64,000 bases of DNA from the NCBI RefSeq assembly GCF_021869535.1, contig NW_026262701.1, forward strand, positions 7,579,501-7,643,500. Reading direction: 5' to 3'. Below, in pieces: positions 15,205-30,200 of the stretch; position 1 is the first letter of the stretch, and every line of letters begins with the position of its first letter. The notes below the pieces were generated by a model. It made no database searches, was not told the origin of the DNA, and saw only the letters and a program-made list of their open reading frames with translations. A program made the translations under genes and the position numbers. Origin of the DNA: Mytilus californianus (Eukaryota; Mollusca; Bivalvia; Mytilida; Mytilidae).

Positions 15205-18200
15205 ATGCTCCAATTTTTCTATTACTAGATGGAATCTACTGACCTGCACCAAAGCATCATCTCCAAGCTGTGAACAAGATAAAGTAGGCGTTGTTCCCAA
15301 GAACCCAGAATCTGTTACTTCTTCAACTGTTTCACCAATGGACAATACCAGAGTAGCGTTGACGAAAGACACAATAATATAAGCATCATATTCCTCTGAA
15401 AGTAGAAATAGTACAATAATATAGTCTTCTTCTTATACAATTTACTTTCCCTTTTTTAGGATGAATGAATTATGTTTGAATTATACCGAATTCAAAAGAA
15501 TTACCAGGGTCATTCAGGGTGATGAACTTTTGATTAAGATTCCTGTTATTACCTAAGATTTTAATTCTTTAAGACTACTAGCTGCTAAGATCTGCACTTT
15601 AAAATTAAAAACAAAAGCAAAGATGAATGAACACTTGGTCAAAATGTCATATTTGAAGAGGAAATATTCTTGAGGTTGGCCACATATTCAGGTATCTCCA
15701 TGGATGAGAATTTTACCATTTAACATTCATCAAAACAAAAACATAAAATGATTTCATTCACCAATTTTGTTGTATGAATAGTCAACAAAATGTTTATATT
15801 AAATACGCATTTTATTATAGAATAATCAGTTGTCCTGTTTAATCTAAGTCAATTCCTGAGAGTCCTTAGGTTGATATGGATGGATTACTCAACACCTTCT
15901 GTGAATGATAAATTTCATACAAAGTCTTGTAAAAGTGTTTTAAAAAATCTTTTGAACTTGTTGACATGCAATTATTTCCTGTTTTATGATAGTTTTAGAG
16001 AGGATACATTGCATAGTAATGTTCTACTTGTTTAACATCTCTATCTGATTGACATACAGGTCCTGTGTTCATGCATCACTTACAAGGATCTGAAATGCAA
16101 TGTTCCATTTTCTGTTTAGGGATCCTCTGGTTTGGTCTTAATGATACAACCCTTCGAACATTTGAAGGCTGATATTTTATTGGCTCAAGTAGTAATTGCC
16201 AGAACTAAAATAGGACATAGTGTTGCCAGATCCTTGTATGCAAAGTGTTGACACAGGATATGTATTTATTTTAATCAGATTGTAATTTTCAAGTATTAAA
16301 TAAAAAATTTTAATTTTCAAATAGAAATTGTTGATATCATTTGCTGCAGCATAAATGAATAATGATGTAAATCACATGAATATCATAAAATGAAACATAA
16401 AATATATGAAATATTCAGTTATTTCAAACAAAATAAAACATTACATGTTATGATCATCAAAGGGGAAACATTATACAAAGTCTGTTTTATATTCCCTCTG
16501 CAACAGAGGCTCTGGAAATATATAAAAATAAGAAATATGAACTTTCAATCTCAAGAGCCCAAATAACAATGACATACTAAATAAACTCATCATAGATACC
16601 AGGATTGAAATTTTGTATGCCAGACAAGTGTTTCTTTCATCTACAAGACTCATCAGTGACACTCAAATAAAAGTACAAAGTTGAAGAGCATGGAGGACCC
16701 AAAATTAAACCAACTAAGCAACTTCTAAAAACACGAAAATGTGTCCAAGGACACCATGCCCACCTATCACATTTCCATGTTCAATGAACAATGAAATCTT
16801 GGTCAAAACCATAACTTAGCATTATATATTAAACAGTTCACTTAATAATGAAAAAGTGTACTAAGTTTCAAGTTGATATGACCACATACTACTTTAAACA
16901 AAACTTTAACCTATCACATTTCTTTGTTCAGTGAACCGTGAAATCTGGGTCAAACCTTAGTTTGGCATATACATAAAACAGTTCACATCATAATAATTAC
17001 ATTAGATGTATGTTTCATTATATGTTATTTTGATTGGCTAACAGCAATCTCGCGTCATTCTTCATTTCAAAATGAATTGAATGAATTGAAACATACATGA
17101 TGACACACGTTTCCACAATAAAGTGCACAGGTAAATAAAATAAAAACTTGATAGTAATCGTGTTTTCATGATCATAGCAGAAAAATGTAATTATAAGTAT
17201 TGAATGCTTCTTTTAGTAATTTCATAGGGTTGTAAAAGCATTGACCGTGCCTACATTTTTAGAATGAAGCGCTTCATACAAAATGTACTTTGGTCAACGC
17301 TTTTACACCCCAATGAACTTAAAAAAAGAAGCATTCAATTCTTAAATGAACACATGTTCTAAGTTTTAAACTGTGACCAAAACTACCCTTAACCAAAACT
17401 TTAACCTGATACAAGATAGACAGACCCATATACTGGAATACATAATTTCCCTCTTCTATCGCAGGTGTGGCATAAAACTATTTTTAGGTTCTTACAAGAT
17501 ATGTCTAGTATCACCTACCAGATAAAGTAATCAAACCACAGAATTATCAAAGATATTTCTCTAAAATTTCACTTAATTGTTTTCCAATTGAATGATATGA
17601 ATATGAATAATGAACATTCTGCATCAAATGTCTGGTCAGTGTATGTAACTGACTCTACCCACCTGTTTACTGTACAGTTTGCTTCTTAGACAGGACCTGA
17701 AATTAGAAAAGAGGCTTGGTGTTGGAAGATTTCCATCACACCAGCCCTCATTAATCTTTTTTTCTAAAACTGATCCTAACCAAGTTTAACTGATAACAAT
17801 AACTGTCAACATCAGGCACTGTTCTTTATCAGGTTTTAAGCCGATAAAACAGAATGGCAAGATAAAACCAGAAACATTGTTATAACTTTCCTATCTCTAT
17901 CAAGCCTATTCTGTTCATTACAAATGCATCTATCAACAGCTACAATTTCTAACATATGAACCTCACTTTCATTTTCAGCAGGTATGTTAATAATTGCTTA
18001 AAGAACATTAGTTATAAAGAGCAAATTTGTTAAATAAATAAAAATTCATGACATCATACCATAAACTGCAACACAAAAATATGTCTTGTCTGTGTGATAT
18101 TATCAAAAACTTTGAAGGAAACAATCTTCATCACAGGTCAGACCGAGACATGACCCTAACCATCAAATATATCCTGCTGAAAAATCAATTGAGGTCCTTG

Positions 18201-21200
18201 TAATAAGTTTACAACAAAAAATGAACTTTTCCAAATAGATTGCCCTCCCTGCCACTATAAAGGCATCTGCTAGATAACACCTGCAATAAAGTTGTTACAA
18301 AATAAACAGAATTTGTATGAAGTTACCGTCAACATTTTTCTTTACAGTCCATACAGCATTAGGATTACCGGGCAGTTCTGAAACAGCCATTTCTGATACC
18401 TATAAAGATAGAAATATAATAATGTAACTTGACATCCAACAAAATTTTATTTTTATTTGAACACTTATTTCTCTTTTTTCACCATGTTCACTGCAATCTA
18501 CTTCTCTTTTTTTTTTTTTGCAATGATCACTAATGCATTTATATTGCCGGTATATAAATTCCTTTATCATTTATAGCCATATTTCTTTTAGGTAAATCAT
18601 AAAGTTATTTCTGTATTTGATAGTGATAAAAGAAAACTCTTTGGTTCTAAAGCATGACTCAAGACTTATTAAAAAGTTGATCATATTTGAATAAATGTAA
18701 AACGCTCTTAATAAAAAGTAAGTAAATCCTTACTTCTAAACCATGTCTCAAGACTCGTAGAGTAGATCTTGGCCCTCTCCCACACAGTGTATATAACTGG
18801 GGTGTATCCTCATTAGCCAAATCTGCAATCTACAGAATATAAATACATAGTTAAAATATAATAGAATAGACATTTCTAAAATGAATAAACTGTTAACACA
18901 GAGGTATGTCTTGCCTTTTTGTTATTTTGATAATGCAAATGTTGAAATTCAAATAGCAATTCTTTAACATGTAAGATATGCAAATATTCAATGAACCATG
19001 ACTGAAGGTACAGGGCTAAACAATCTCCATGGAAATGAGATGTGCCAAAGCTAATACAACTGCATACAAAATACTATTGACTTATCATAAGTCACACCCT
19101 TTGAACAAACCTAAACACAAACATTAACTTGTAAACTGTAAAAGTTTCAAAGTCAAACAACCATGATGAGGGGGTGGGGCTATATAATCTCCACTGAAAT
19201 GAGACTTGCAAATGCCAATATATTTTCATACCAAATATCATTGACTTAACATTAATGGTTCATTTTAAACTGATCTAATCACAAACTAATACATGTAAAC
19301 TAAGCAAAAGTTTTAAAGTCAATAGACCATGACTGAGGGGTAAGGACCAAATATTCTCCATGGAAATGAGATGAACTAATACTTATACAACTGCATACCA
19401 ATTATTGTTGATTTACCACTAATGGTTCCTCTTTAACTGACCTAATCACAAATTAATACATGTAAACTAAGCAAAAGTTTCAAAGCCAATAGACCATGAC
19501 TGAGGGGGCAGGGCCAAATAATCTCCATTGAAATGAGATATGCCAATGCTTATACAACTGCTTACCAAATATCACTGACCTACCACTAGTGGTTCCCCAT
19601 AAACTGACCTAATCACAAACTAATACATGTAAACTAAGCAAAAGTTTCTAAGTCAATAGACCATGACTGAGGGGGAGGGACCAAATAATCTCCATGGAAT
19701 TGAGATGTGCCAATACTTCTACAACTGCATACCAAATATCATTGACCTACAACTAGCGGTTCAACATAAACTAGACCTTATCACAAACTAATACATTGTT
19801 GAAACCGCCGCCGCCGCAGGAAACAGCATAACTTTGTCTTGCTTTTTGAATCCATCAAGGCAAAAAAAAAACTGCATTTCTAACTGTATTTGAACAACAA
19901 AGTGTATTAAAACTAACAATAAACAGTATAACCATGTGATCTTATCATGTGACATTAACAATCCTCCAATGCAATATTGGGTATGGTTTATCAAATATGT
20001 TAAGCTCTAAATGTATCCAAGATTAGTGTACTTATGAATAAACTAAACAGAGACAATGAACGATCTCCTACAAAAACACATTCTTGTTAAGTAAAAAACT
20101 GTTTAAATTATTGAAAGCAATTTCAAATCAACATGTACATTTAGATATGCTGTCCTACACTGTACTTTGGAGAAGGTTTCATTCAGTAAATCCATATTAC
20201 CAATGTTATAATGAAAATCAGCAAAAATTTCATAGAATCAAATACATTACAGGCAAAGTAAAATGAAATTAGTAATCAATACTAATATGTGCTTTGGTCC
20301 AAATCTTTATTCTATCTATGACTGCATAAAGATTTTGTATCTTTACAACAGAAGACATCATAAATCACAAAGACATGTAATTACCTGGCATGACATAATT
20401 GGAGAAAGGCTGTCTACTTCATCTACTTGTACTAAATTTTTCAGAGATCGTGGTGAAAAGAAGAAAGTGTCACCCTCATCTAATGGTGTGTTACTACTAA
20501 ATCTAGGCTCATCGTCATCATCACCCAACTGTGCTATTTGGTACAGAAAACTGAAATTAAATTCATTTCAAATTTAATCAAATATACAGGGTTGATGAAC
20601 TGCTTGGTCGCTGCCAGAACACACAGTGGGAAATATTCAGGACCATTACATATTATAGAGAAGAAAGCAATATGCTATTTAATTAACACCCTTAGTCAAT
20701 ACCTTGTTCTTCATATTTCCTGAGTGTTGTAAAAGATTGCCAAGAAAAATGTTTTTTTCTTAAAACCTATGTCCAAATCCAAATTTACACTTCAATATAA
20801 GTCAGTTGTGCATTTAAAGTTATATCATTTAACGTCGTTTTCAACACAAAACAGATCTAGACGTCAGGTTGTCGTCTCTTTGACATATTCCCCATTTCCA
20901 CTCTCAATTTTATTTTATGATTAAATTGAAACAGGTTGAATATATATTGTCTAAGCCAAATATAACTACAAAGCATGTCAAATACATGTAAGTTTGACCT
21001 AGACATATCATTTACGATGTTGTTCAGTAATTTCTTTTGCTACACGTAAAAAACCAAAATGCATGGACTGGTCTCAGTTCCAAATATGTGCCTGATACTA
21101 CTATAGTATCCTTACCATTATACAAAAATAATTTTGTAGCTGTGTAATACTCTTGAAAAGCATATAATACCATGTTTCAGAATTCTTTACTATCATTAAT

Positions 21201-24200
21201 ACCTGTTTCCAAATTCTGATGCAACAAAAAGGAAACCAGATTTCAGCACACACATGCTAGCTGCCACTGGTACTGTGTCAAAATACTTTAAATTTATGGC
21301 TGTTACCTAAAGGAAGACATTAAAATTCAAAATATATTTTGTCATTTCTGTCATAATTTACTGTTTGATTTTCTGGTATAATTCTTTACTGAATCCAAAT
21401 AATGCTTGTCGTCTGTTGTTTCTATTAAAAGAAAATTACTGCTTTTAATTTTATTAGATCTATTCTTCAAAGGCGAGTTCAAAAAATATTGAAATTTTAC
21501 AGTGTAAAGTATATCTTTGTACTTACCATGTCTTCATCTGTGTCTAAAGTTATCTTAAATATATCTCCTTGTTCTGTCTGAGCCAGGAAGAAAAACATGG
21601 ACTGTAAAGATACAATAATAAAAATATGAATTCATTTAGTCAAGTTTTTTCTGCAACAAATATATCAATAGATATGTGGTTTAAAGGTCATTTTCCAGCT
21701 ATGCAACCTCATTGTAAGAGGCAAGAGTAAAAAGAAATTATTAATTTTGTTCTAATCAAAATGTTAGGAAGTTTCAATGAACAAAACACAGTGAATGAGG
21801 ACAAAATAATGCATTTTGCACCCTCTGTAACTCACATATTTATATTAAGGTGAATTTTTCATCAAAAGGGATAAATAGAGAAATTCAAAACATCAAAACT
21901 AGCTGAAACTTAATGCTGTTCAAAATCAGTCAAAACAAGAAACTGTGAAATGTTATAAAAGTTTACAATAGTTAAGTGTGCTTGATTTTTATAGCAAAAA
22001 AGCATGGCACACATTATAACTGTTATAAACATGCTTGTTTACATGGTAATTCATGATATGAGATTGGCAACTATGAAAACTTATTAAAATTGCATGTATT
22101 ATACTTACTTTAGTTTTATGGGTAGCACTACATACAAAGATCATCCCTCTTTCTGGATCATCAAGATCATTCTGTAAAAGATGTATTGTTTATTTACAAT
22201 TTCACTGAATATATATTAGACTATTAATCTTTTCAAATTTAAATGAGCATTGAAATATTAGTGTAGGGTAAACTTCTGTGGCAAAATGTCTTTCGTAAAA
22301 AAAAAGCGAGAATTAAACTCAAACAAAAATTTTCGAATAAACAGTATATTATAATACCTTCGACAGTTTTATTTACATCTCTGGTGAAGAATGTCCATAC
22401 TTGTAAGCTACATGGAATACAACTGGTTTTTAAAAGCTTTTTTTCTGATTTTATTTAACTAGAAAAACACAAGATATTGAATTTAGTAGAAGGAAAGATT
22501 AATCTAGATTGAACAGTTGTCATGTAGTCTAGTAAGCAGACTTTGGCAAAAACATGAATTTAAATATCAACAAAAATGCGATTTTTCATCAATCCACAGT
22601 AACATCGATGATCAGTTAGCTGTAGTTCAGAAAACAACCTTCCAAAAAAAATTACTAAAGAAAGAAATTACATGAGTATAAGAAAATAATGAAATTGGAA
22701 CACAACTTACTCTCCGTCTAGGAATAGGACATCTAATATCTGGTTGGTCTCCAATATTTTTGTATGTAACATAGTTCTCAGAACAAATCAGTACACCACT
22801 TGGTCCATCTGTGCCTCCAGGAACTAAAACATAACAGACATCAGGGTTTGTAACAAAAATATATTCTCTTCATATTACCAATTAAAGATGGACAATCAAA
22901 CTTTCAGTGGTTTATATACTATATAGACAAAAGTTTTCATTTCTGAAATTTTAACACTTTCAGTTTTTGACATGATAAATCATTTAATAAGAACCAAATA
23001 AATGGGGAATGTGTCCATGGGACACAGATGTCATGGACACCGATGATGCCCCCGCTTAAATATAACTTTATAAAGGGACATAAAGCAAGAACTGTAAAAG
23101 TGACGCTACCCAAATTTGATCTTGATCTGAGTTTTGTGGTAATCAGAACTGTGTATAAGTTTCATAACATTTGGTCGAGGCAAACTTAAGTTAGAGAATG
23201 GAAACGAATATTTCAGCAATTTTTCCATTTGAAAAGGAGCATAACTCTAGAACGGTAAAAGTGACACCATGAAAATTCAAACTTGATCTGTGTTTTGTGG
23301 TAATACGCATTGTGTATAAGTTTCATAACATTTGGTTGAGGCAAACTAAAGTTAGAATACGGAAACGAAAAATTCAGCAATTTTTCCATTTGTAAAGGGG
23401 CATTACTCTAGAACGATCAAAGTGACGCAACCAAAATTCATACTTGATCTGTGTTTTGTGGTAATAAGCATAAGTATAAGTTTCATAACATTTGGTTGAG
23501 GCAAACTAAAGTTAGAGAACGGAAACCAATTTTGGGACGTATGGACGTACATATGGACAAGGGTAAAACTTAACGCCTCTTCCGCTACGGCAGGGGCATA
23601 AAAATTAGTCACATGTACCGTAACTGTAAGCCATAATATGCTTTCTGTTAACCAACATATATGCACAATATTTTCACAGTTAATGTTATTTTGCTTCCAT
23701 ATTATCTGAATAATCAAAGCACGAAAGCGCTGTAAAGGCAGTTAATTACAGGTTGTGTGTATTTTAAGTCCAGTTATATCATTATCTTGCATAGTACAGT
23801 GTACATATCAGAGGTGGCTTTCAGTATTTAAGATTTAGAGTTCTCTAATGATATTGAATAAGTTTTATGAATGTCATATTCTGAGCACTATATGAAGGCG
23901 ATTGTTCTCACTTGTTTATAAACTAGTGCATTATGTCCAGTTTGTACCTTTTTTATCTATGTTTATAGTCAAATTAGTTATCAAAGGTACCAGGATTATA
24001 ATTTAATACGCCAGACGTGTGTTTCGTCTACATAAGACTCATCAGTGACGTTCAGATCAAAATAGTAACAAAGCCAAACAAGTACTAAGTTGAAGAGCAT
24101 TGAGGACCCAAAATTCCAAAAAGTTGTGCCAAATACGGCTAAGGTAATCTATTCCTTGGATAAGAAAATCCTTAGTTTTTTCATTGGCAATCATAACACA

Positions 24201-27200
24201 TCTCCTTATTTATATAATGATCTATATTCAACGACCTCAGGTACAAAAAAAATGTATGTAACTAAACTATGATGGGAAACCTTTGACTTCTTTCTTTATA
24301 TAAACTTTTGATTTGGTACCATAGAACTATGTAGAGTAAATGTACATTGCAACATGTCATCTCTTTCAACTCCAAGCAAAATTATATTTCCAAGCATAAA
24401 GTAATTTATGAATGAAATAAAATGCTCCGCAGGGGCGCAGCTTGATACGACCGCAGAGGTCGCACCCTGAACAGTTGGGGCAAGTATGAACACAACATTC
24501 AAGCTTGATTCAGCACTGAATTTGGATTGTAATTAAATATTTGACACAGCATAGGTTTCTGACACAGAATGAAAGTGGTCTAAGATACTTAAAAAAATTT
24601 AATTTACCTATTCAAACCATATCATTATTATTTGCTTTTATATAAATCAGAAATAACCAATTTAAAATGGAAAATTTTATAGAAAAAAAAAGGAAAAAGA
24701 ATCCCCCCCCAAATTTTTTGAACCCCCTTATGATTCATCACCCCAAAACTCAATCCCAGCCTTCCCTTTGTGGTATGGTACCTTGCAGTACAATTTCATA
24801 AAGATCCATACACTTGAACACATGTTATTGTCTGGAAACTAGAAAAATGCTTGTTTTTTGGCCCCTTTTTGGTCCCAAATTCCTAAACGTTTAGGGCAAT
24901 TACCCCCAAACTCAAACCCAGCTTTCCCTTTGTGATATGGAACCTTGTATTACAATTTCATAAAGATCCATACACTTACACACAAGTTATTGCCATGAAA
25001 CTAGAAAAATGCTTGTTTTTTGCCCCTTTTTCCTAACATTTGGAGGCAATTACCCCCAAAATCAATCCCAGCATTCCCTTTGTGATATGGAACCATGTGA
25101 TACAATGTCAAAGAGATCCATAGACTTACACACAAGTTATTGTCATGAAACTAGAAAAATGCTTGTTTTTTCCCCTTTTTGGCCCCTAATTCCTAAAATT
25201 TGGAGGCAATTACCCCCAAAATCAATCCGAGCATTCCCTTTGTGGTATGGTACCTTGCAGTACAATTTCAGAGAGATCCATACACTTGAACACAAGTTAT
25301 TGTCTGGAAACTAGAAAAATGCTTATTTTTGGCCCCTTATTCCTAAACTTTTTGGGCAATTACCCCCAAACTCAAACCCAGCTTTCCCTTTGTGATATGG
25401 AACCTTGTAGTACAATTTCATAAAGATCCATACACTTACACACAAGTTATTGCCATGAAACTAGAAAAATGCTTGTTTTTTGCCCCTTTTTGGCCCCTAA
25501 TTCTCAAATTTGGAGGCAATTACCCCCAAATTCAATCCCAGCATTCCCTTTGTGATATGGAACCTTGTGATACAATGTCAGAGAGATCCATAGACTTGCA
25601 CACAAGTTATTGTCATGAAACTAGAAAAATGCTTGTTTTTTGCCCCTTTTTGGCCCCTAATTCCTAAAATTTGGAGGCAATTACCCCCAAAAATCAATCC
25701 CAGCATTCCCTTTGTGATATGGAACCTTGTGGTACAATGTCAGAGAGATCCATACACTTACACACAAGTTATGTCTGGAAGTTACAAAAATGCTTATTTT
25801 TGGCCCCTAATTCCTTAACTGTTGGTACCATAACCCCATTAATCAATCCCCACTTTCCCTTTGTGGTATTGAACCTTATTTTAAAATTTCATTGAGATCC
25901 ATTCACTTAAACTAAAGTTAGAATGCGAAAACTAATGTGTCTTCGGACGACGACGACGCCATACCAATATACGACCACAAAATTTTTTTGCGGTCGTATA
26001 AAAAGAAGTTCTTAATTAAGAAATAAACTGATTCGCTGAGTGCAGCTGGATACACCCGCAGAGGTACTACCCTGAACAGCTGAGGCAAAAATGGACACAA
26101 TATTCAAGCTTGATACAGGTCTGAATTTGGATTGTAATTAAATATTTGACATATTATAGTTTCTGAATAAATGTAGTCAATGAACTTGAAATCGGTTATA
26201 TGAATTGAATTTATATTCAATTAAAGATTTCTTGCTGTTGTGCAATACTTAATAAATCTGTTGCCAGACTATAAACAAATAAAGTTCAATTTCTTCTCAA
26301 TGTCATATTTGAAATTTATGAAAATCAATAGGGAGATTACATCAATAGCTATAAATAATTCACCAAAGTTTCATGTGAACTGCTTAAAGCATTTTTGAGT
26401 TGTTGTCCAAAAACTGGAAAATCCCCCCTTTTTTAATGAATAAAACCTCATAACTCAGAAATGTAAAATCTAAAATTTATAAAATTCTAAAGGGAGCTTA
26501 CGGATTGATAATTTAGTCTTAGATGCAAGATTTTTTTATCAGTTGTTAGTGGCTTTGAACTAGCTGTCAGTAGCTGCGAGTACTCTCAGATTTGTACTTA
26601 GTGTCTTTTTGTTGTTTGGATGTACAACTACCTGACCACGTCCACTTGTATTTGTATTTATCCATCTGATGAGTTAAGCCTCTTTCAACTGATTTTTATA
26701 GTTCTTTCTTATATTGTACTGTTACACCACTGTCCCAGGTTAGGGGGAGGGTTGGGATCCCGCTAACATGTTTGAGCCCGCCAGATTCTGTATGTACATG
26801 TATGTGCCTGTCCCAAGTCAGCAGCCTATAAAAGTGTAATTCAGTGGTTGTCGTTTGTTTATGTGTTGCATATTTGTTCATTTTTTACATAAAATAGCCG
26901 TTAGTTTTCTTGTTTGAATTGTTTTACATTGTCATTTCTGGGCCTTTTACAGCTGACTGTGCGGTATGGGCTTTGCTCATTGTTGAAGGCCGTACTGTGA
27001 CCTATAGCTGTTAATTTCTGTGTCATTTGGTCTCTTGTGCATGTGTGGAGAGTTGTCTCATTGGCAATCATACCACATCTTCTTTTTTATATTTACATCA
27101 ACAGATATAAAAAATTCACCAAAGTCAAGGTGAGACAACAAAACTTAGTTGTAAGATCTCTGAAATTTTTTACACGGTACGAGTTTTTCTCATTGTTGGA

Positions 27201-30200
27201 GATTGTACGGTGACAGTAACACCTGTAACTGCTTAAACCCATTTCTTATGCACTTTAGTTTGATAAACTCACTGAATATCATACCACATCTCCTTATTTT
27301 TATATGCATTACAATTTACATGTGCATGTAATTGTAAATATATATATATATCAGAACAAAATTCATTGCGTCACTTTTATTTATGCATCCTTTGGCACAA
27401 TACAAGTTCTAAAATTACACAACATAAAACAACTAAATGTTATTTCAGATGAAAGTTTTGTTTCAGTTCCATTCATAGGATTTATTAGAATTTTGTATGT
27501 TTTGCCAAGTCCAATAATTCGCTCTATGTGACATAGAGACATAGTTGACTAAACCACCAGGTGTCAAACATTCAAGAATTTTCAGTGTTTCTGTTTTTAT
27601 TTGATGAAAAGGTTGCCTGAGCTCTAGGAGCTTTAGGTTCTATCACGGGATAATCTGTGCTGTCAATAATAATCCAAGTCGTAGGAAACTTTAATTTGAA
27701 GTTGGATGGTGAAAAATACCTGACTAAACCACTAGATGGCCAAGTGTTAGCCTCACACCACTGTTTAGACATAAAAACAATCCATGTATACACAATATTC
27801 TTAACACTAGATTCAATCTAGAATCTAGACAGTTCAAAGTTGGTTGTATGATGCCTCAATTTCATCAAAGTCATAAAAAAACTGATTTTCAACTGACACC
27901 CTATCAATTTGAAAATATATGTATCTCAAACAATGTGCTGCTGGACCAAGTGTGGTCAAAACAAATAAAAATTTAGTATACAACTCTAAACCGGTATAAA
28001 AATGCATGGCTGTGTCACGTGTCTTCATTTCAAAATTCTCTGCTGAAAACATAGGCATTGATGGTGTTTGCGTAATTCCATCTGTGAAGCTCAACATTAG
28101 CTCGGCAGTTGGTGGTGGACAGTCATAAATCCTTTCTGCAGTATGAATGACTTCTTCAGGAAAACCAACTTTACAATCAAAACTTTCCTCTAGATTTCTA
28201 CTACAATATTCATCAAGTTTAGTTCTTTTGTTTTCACAGGAAACTGCCCTGATTTTTCTATTTGCGGACGATTCAGTCTCTTGCTTGGTCTAGGAAAATA
28301 GGCTGGGAATTGCAGTAGACTTAAGTCTCTGTATGGTGGGTTTGCGCCCTGAAAAAGGTTATAAAACATTAGTTTTTTTATAATTAAATGAACTTCCATT
28401 AGCAATGTATACTTTGTACTACCTGGCGAAATATTAACTAGATTTATTCATTACAATCTGGATAAAACTATGTTTGCCTGATTCAATTTATGTTATGTAA
28501 ATCCAAAGGACAAACAATGAGAGACTTATGCAACAAACGTACATTGTTTGTACCTAAATAACTATAATATAGATGAGAGCATGTCATTGTTTTGTTCCTG
28601 TTAACATTGTCATTGATATTTTTCAAGAAAGTCTATGAGGCATAGCTTATGCATTCCTGTCATTACTACATTAGCATAATTACTGCTAAAATAATTCTCA
28701 GTATGATATACCTCTTGTAAGAAATCATTATAATTGTAGCAATCACCAAAAATTCTCAAACAGATCACATTGAATCGTAATCCAAAAAATTATGACGTCT
28801 TGAATTACCCACCCCCTTTTATTCTAAAACGATAATTGCGGTTGTAAACAGACTTTGGTTTATTCGCATGGCGATTACATATATAACTATATATTTCACA
28901 AAGAAAATAGAGTTTTACCATGAATAGTTTCCTGCACGTAGTCTTTTTCAGTAAAACGTGCCTTGCAAACAACAGCTGATTGAGATGGACTCCACGATAT
29001 CATCGTGTTCTCGTCCAATCTGCGTATGGGCCATGGCGTTGATCCAACTTTTCCTCCTTTTTAAGTCATTTGGAAATGCATGTCCTCCTCTTAAATGACA
29101 TCCAGGTACACAACAACAAGTATTTGGCATCGTTAATTAAAAATATAACTGAAATAGTTGCACAGTGCAGAAACCGGAAGAAGAGGAACAGGATCCGCTA
29201 CCACGGCGCCACCTATTCAGGAACGATAATTTGCTACTTTATATAACTGCGAAAACGAAAATAACGTTAGACGGGTTCACGTGCATAAACAGAAATGCGC
29301 TTTAACTTGAATTGTATAATATAATTCATGTTCAGTCGACCTTTAATTATTATATCAACGACTGAAATGATTTATAAACATCTAGATTGCAGATAACACT
29401 CGAAATTAACCCGAGCTCTTTCCACACGGAATTCAAATAATTCTAGTTTGTCAATCGGTTGACTGCTTATAATGCAAAATACTAATATATCAAAAGTTTT
29501 TAAAACTAACAAAACACAATGATCGTTTCTCTATTTCCCAATGTAAATGAAATGAAACAAAAAACATTTTATATCGCAATAAGAAGAGGAGAGAATTCAA
29601 CATTTCCGGATCTACTTGGAGTCTAATGACCCCCCACGTAGATAAGTTGGATATCGCGGAAGGAAGGATTAACCCGGCAACTAGAAAGGCATTAAAGCAC
29701 TGCCTTTAAAAATAAAGTACAGTATCCCATCAAAGAAAGTATTTCACCAGGGCTCTTGACCTTGATTTCAGTCCATTCCTTTGTTTCAAAATAAAGAAAA
29801 ACATATTTACTTTGTAAAGTAGTAAACAATTAAATGATAGACTTCTTGTATATTCTATTGTCAATGGTTTATGGTATAAAAGTTCTGACATTTTGTGTAT
29901 CAATACAGAGCAATCTTTTCAAAGCATTTGTATGATATTGACCAAGGATTATACCAGGAAAAAAGTTAAGGGAGATGGAGGTGTGGGGGACAACACTTTT
30001 ATTATTACCCCATTGCCAATCATTTTTGTTTTCATTTGTAACATATTTGCATTTGCTTCCTTCCCTGTTTCACACTGAAAAAAATATAATGTGGTGTCCA
30101 ACCCTCCCAAACATTTCCTGTCCAACCCTCCGAAACATTTCCTAACAGACATCCACTATACCTGATACAAGAAAATTGGCATGCTCATCAAGTGGTTCAG

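Larger units (their letters stand above)
23715..29711 (-). mobile_element. THAP-DDE transposon copy 2
   Basis: Flanked by AT on both sides (23713-23714 and 29712-29713) in unrelated surroundings to copy 1. Same left end (CAAAGCACGAAAGCGCTG TAAAGGCAG) and right end (TTAAAGCACTGCCTTTA). Contains a family M insertion, a family B element (24413-26003), truncated E and L repeats, and the transposase remnant. 6.0 kb, in SF3B3 intron 5. Confidence 0.7.
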
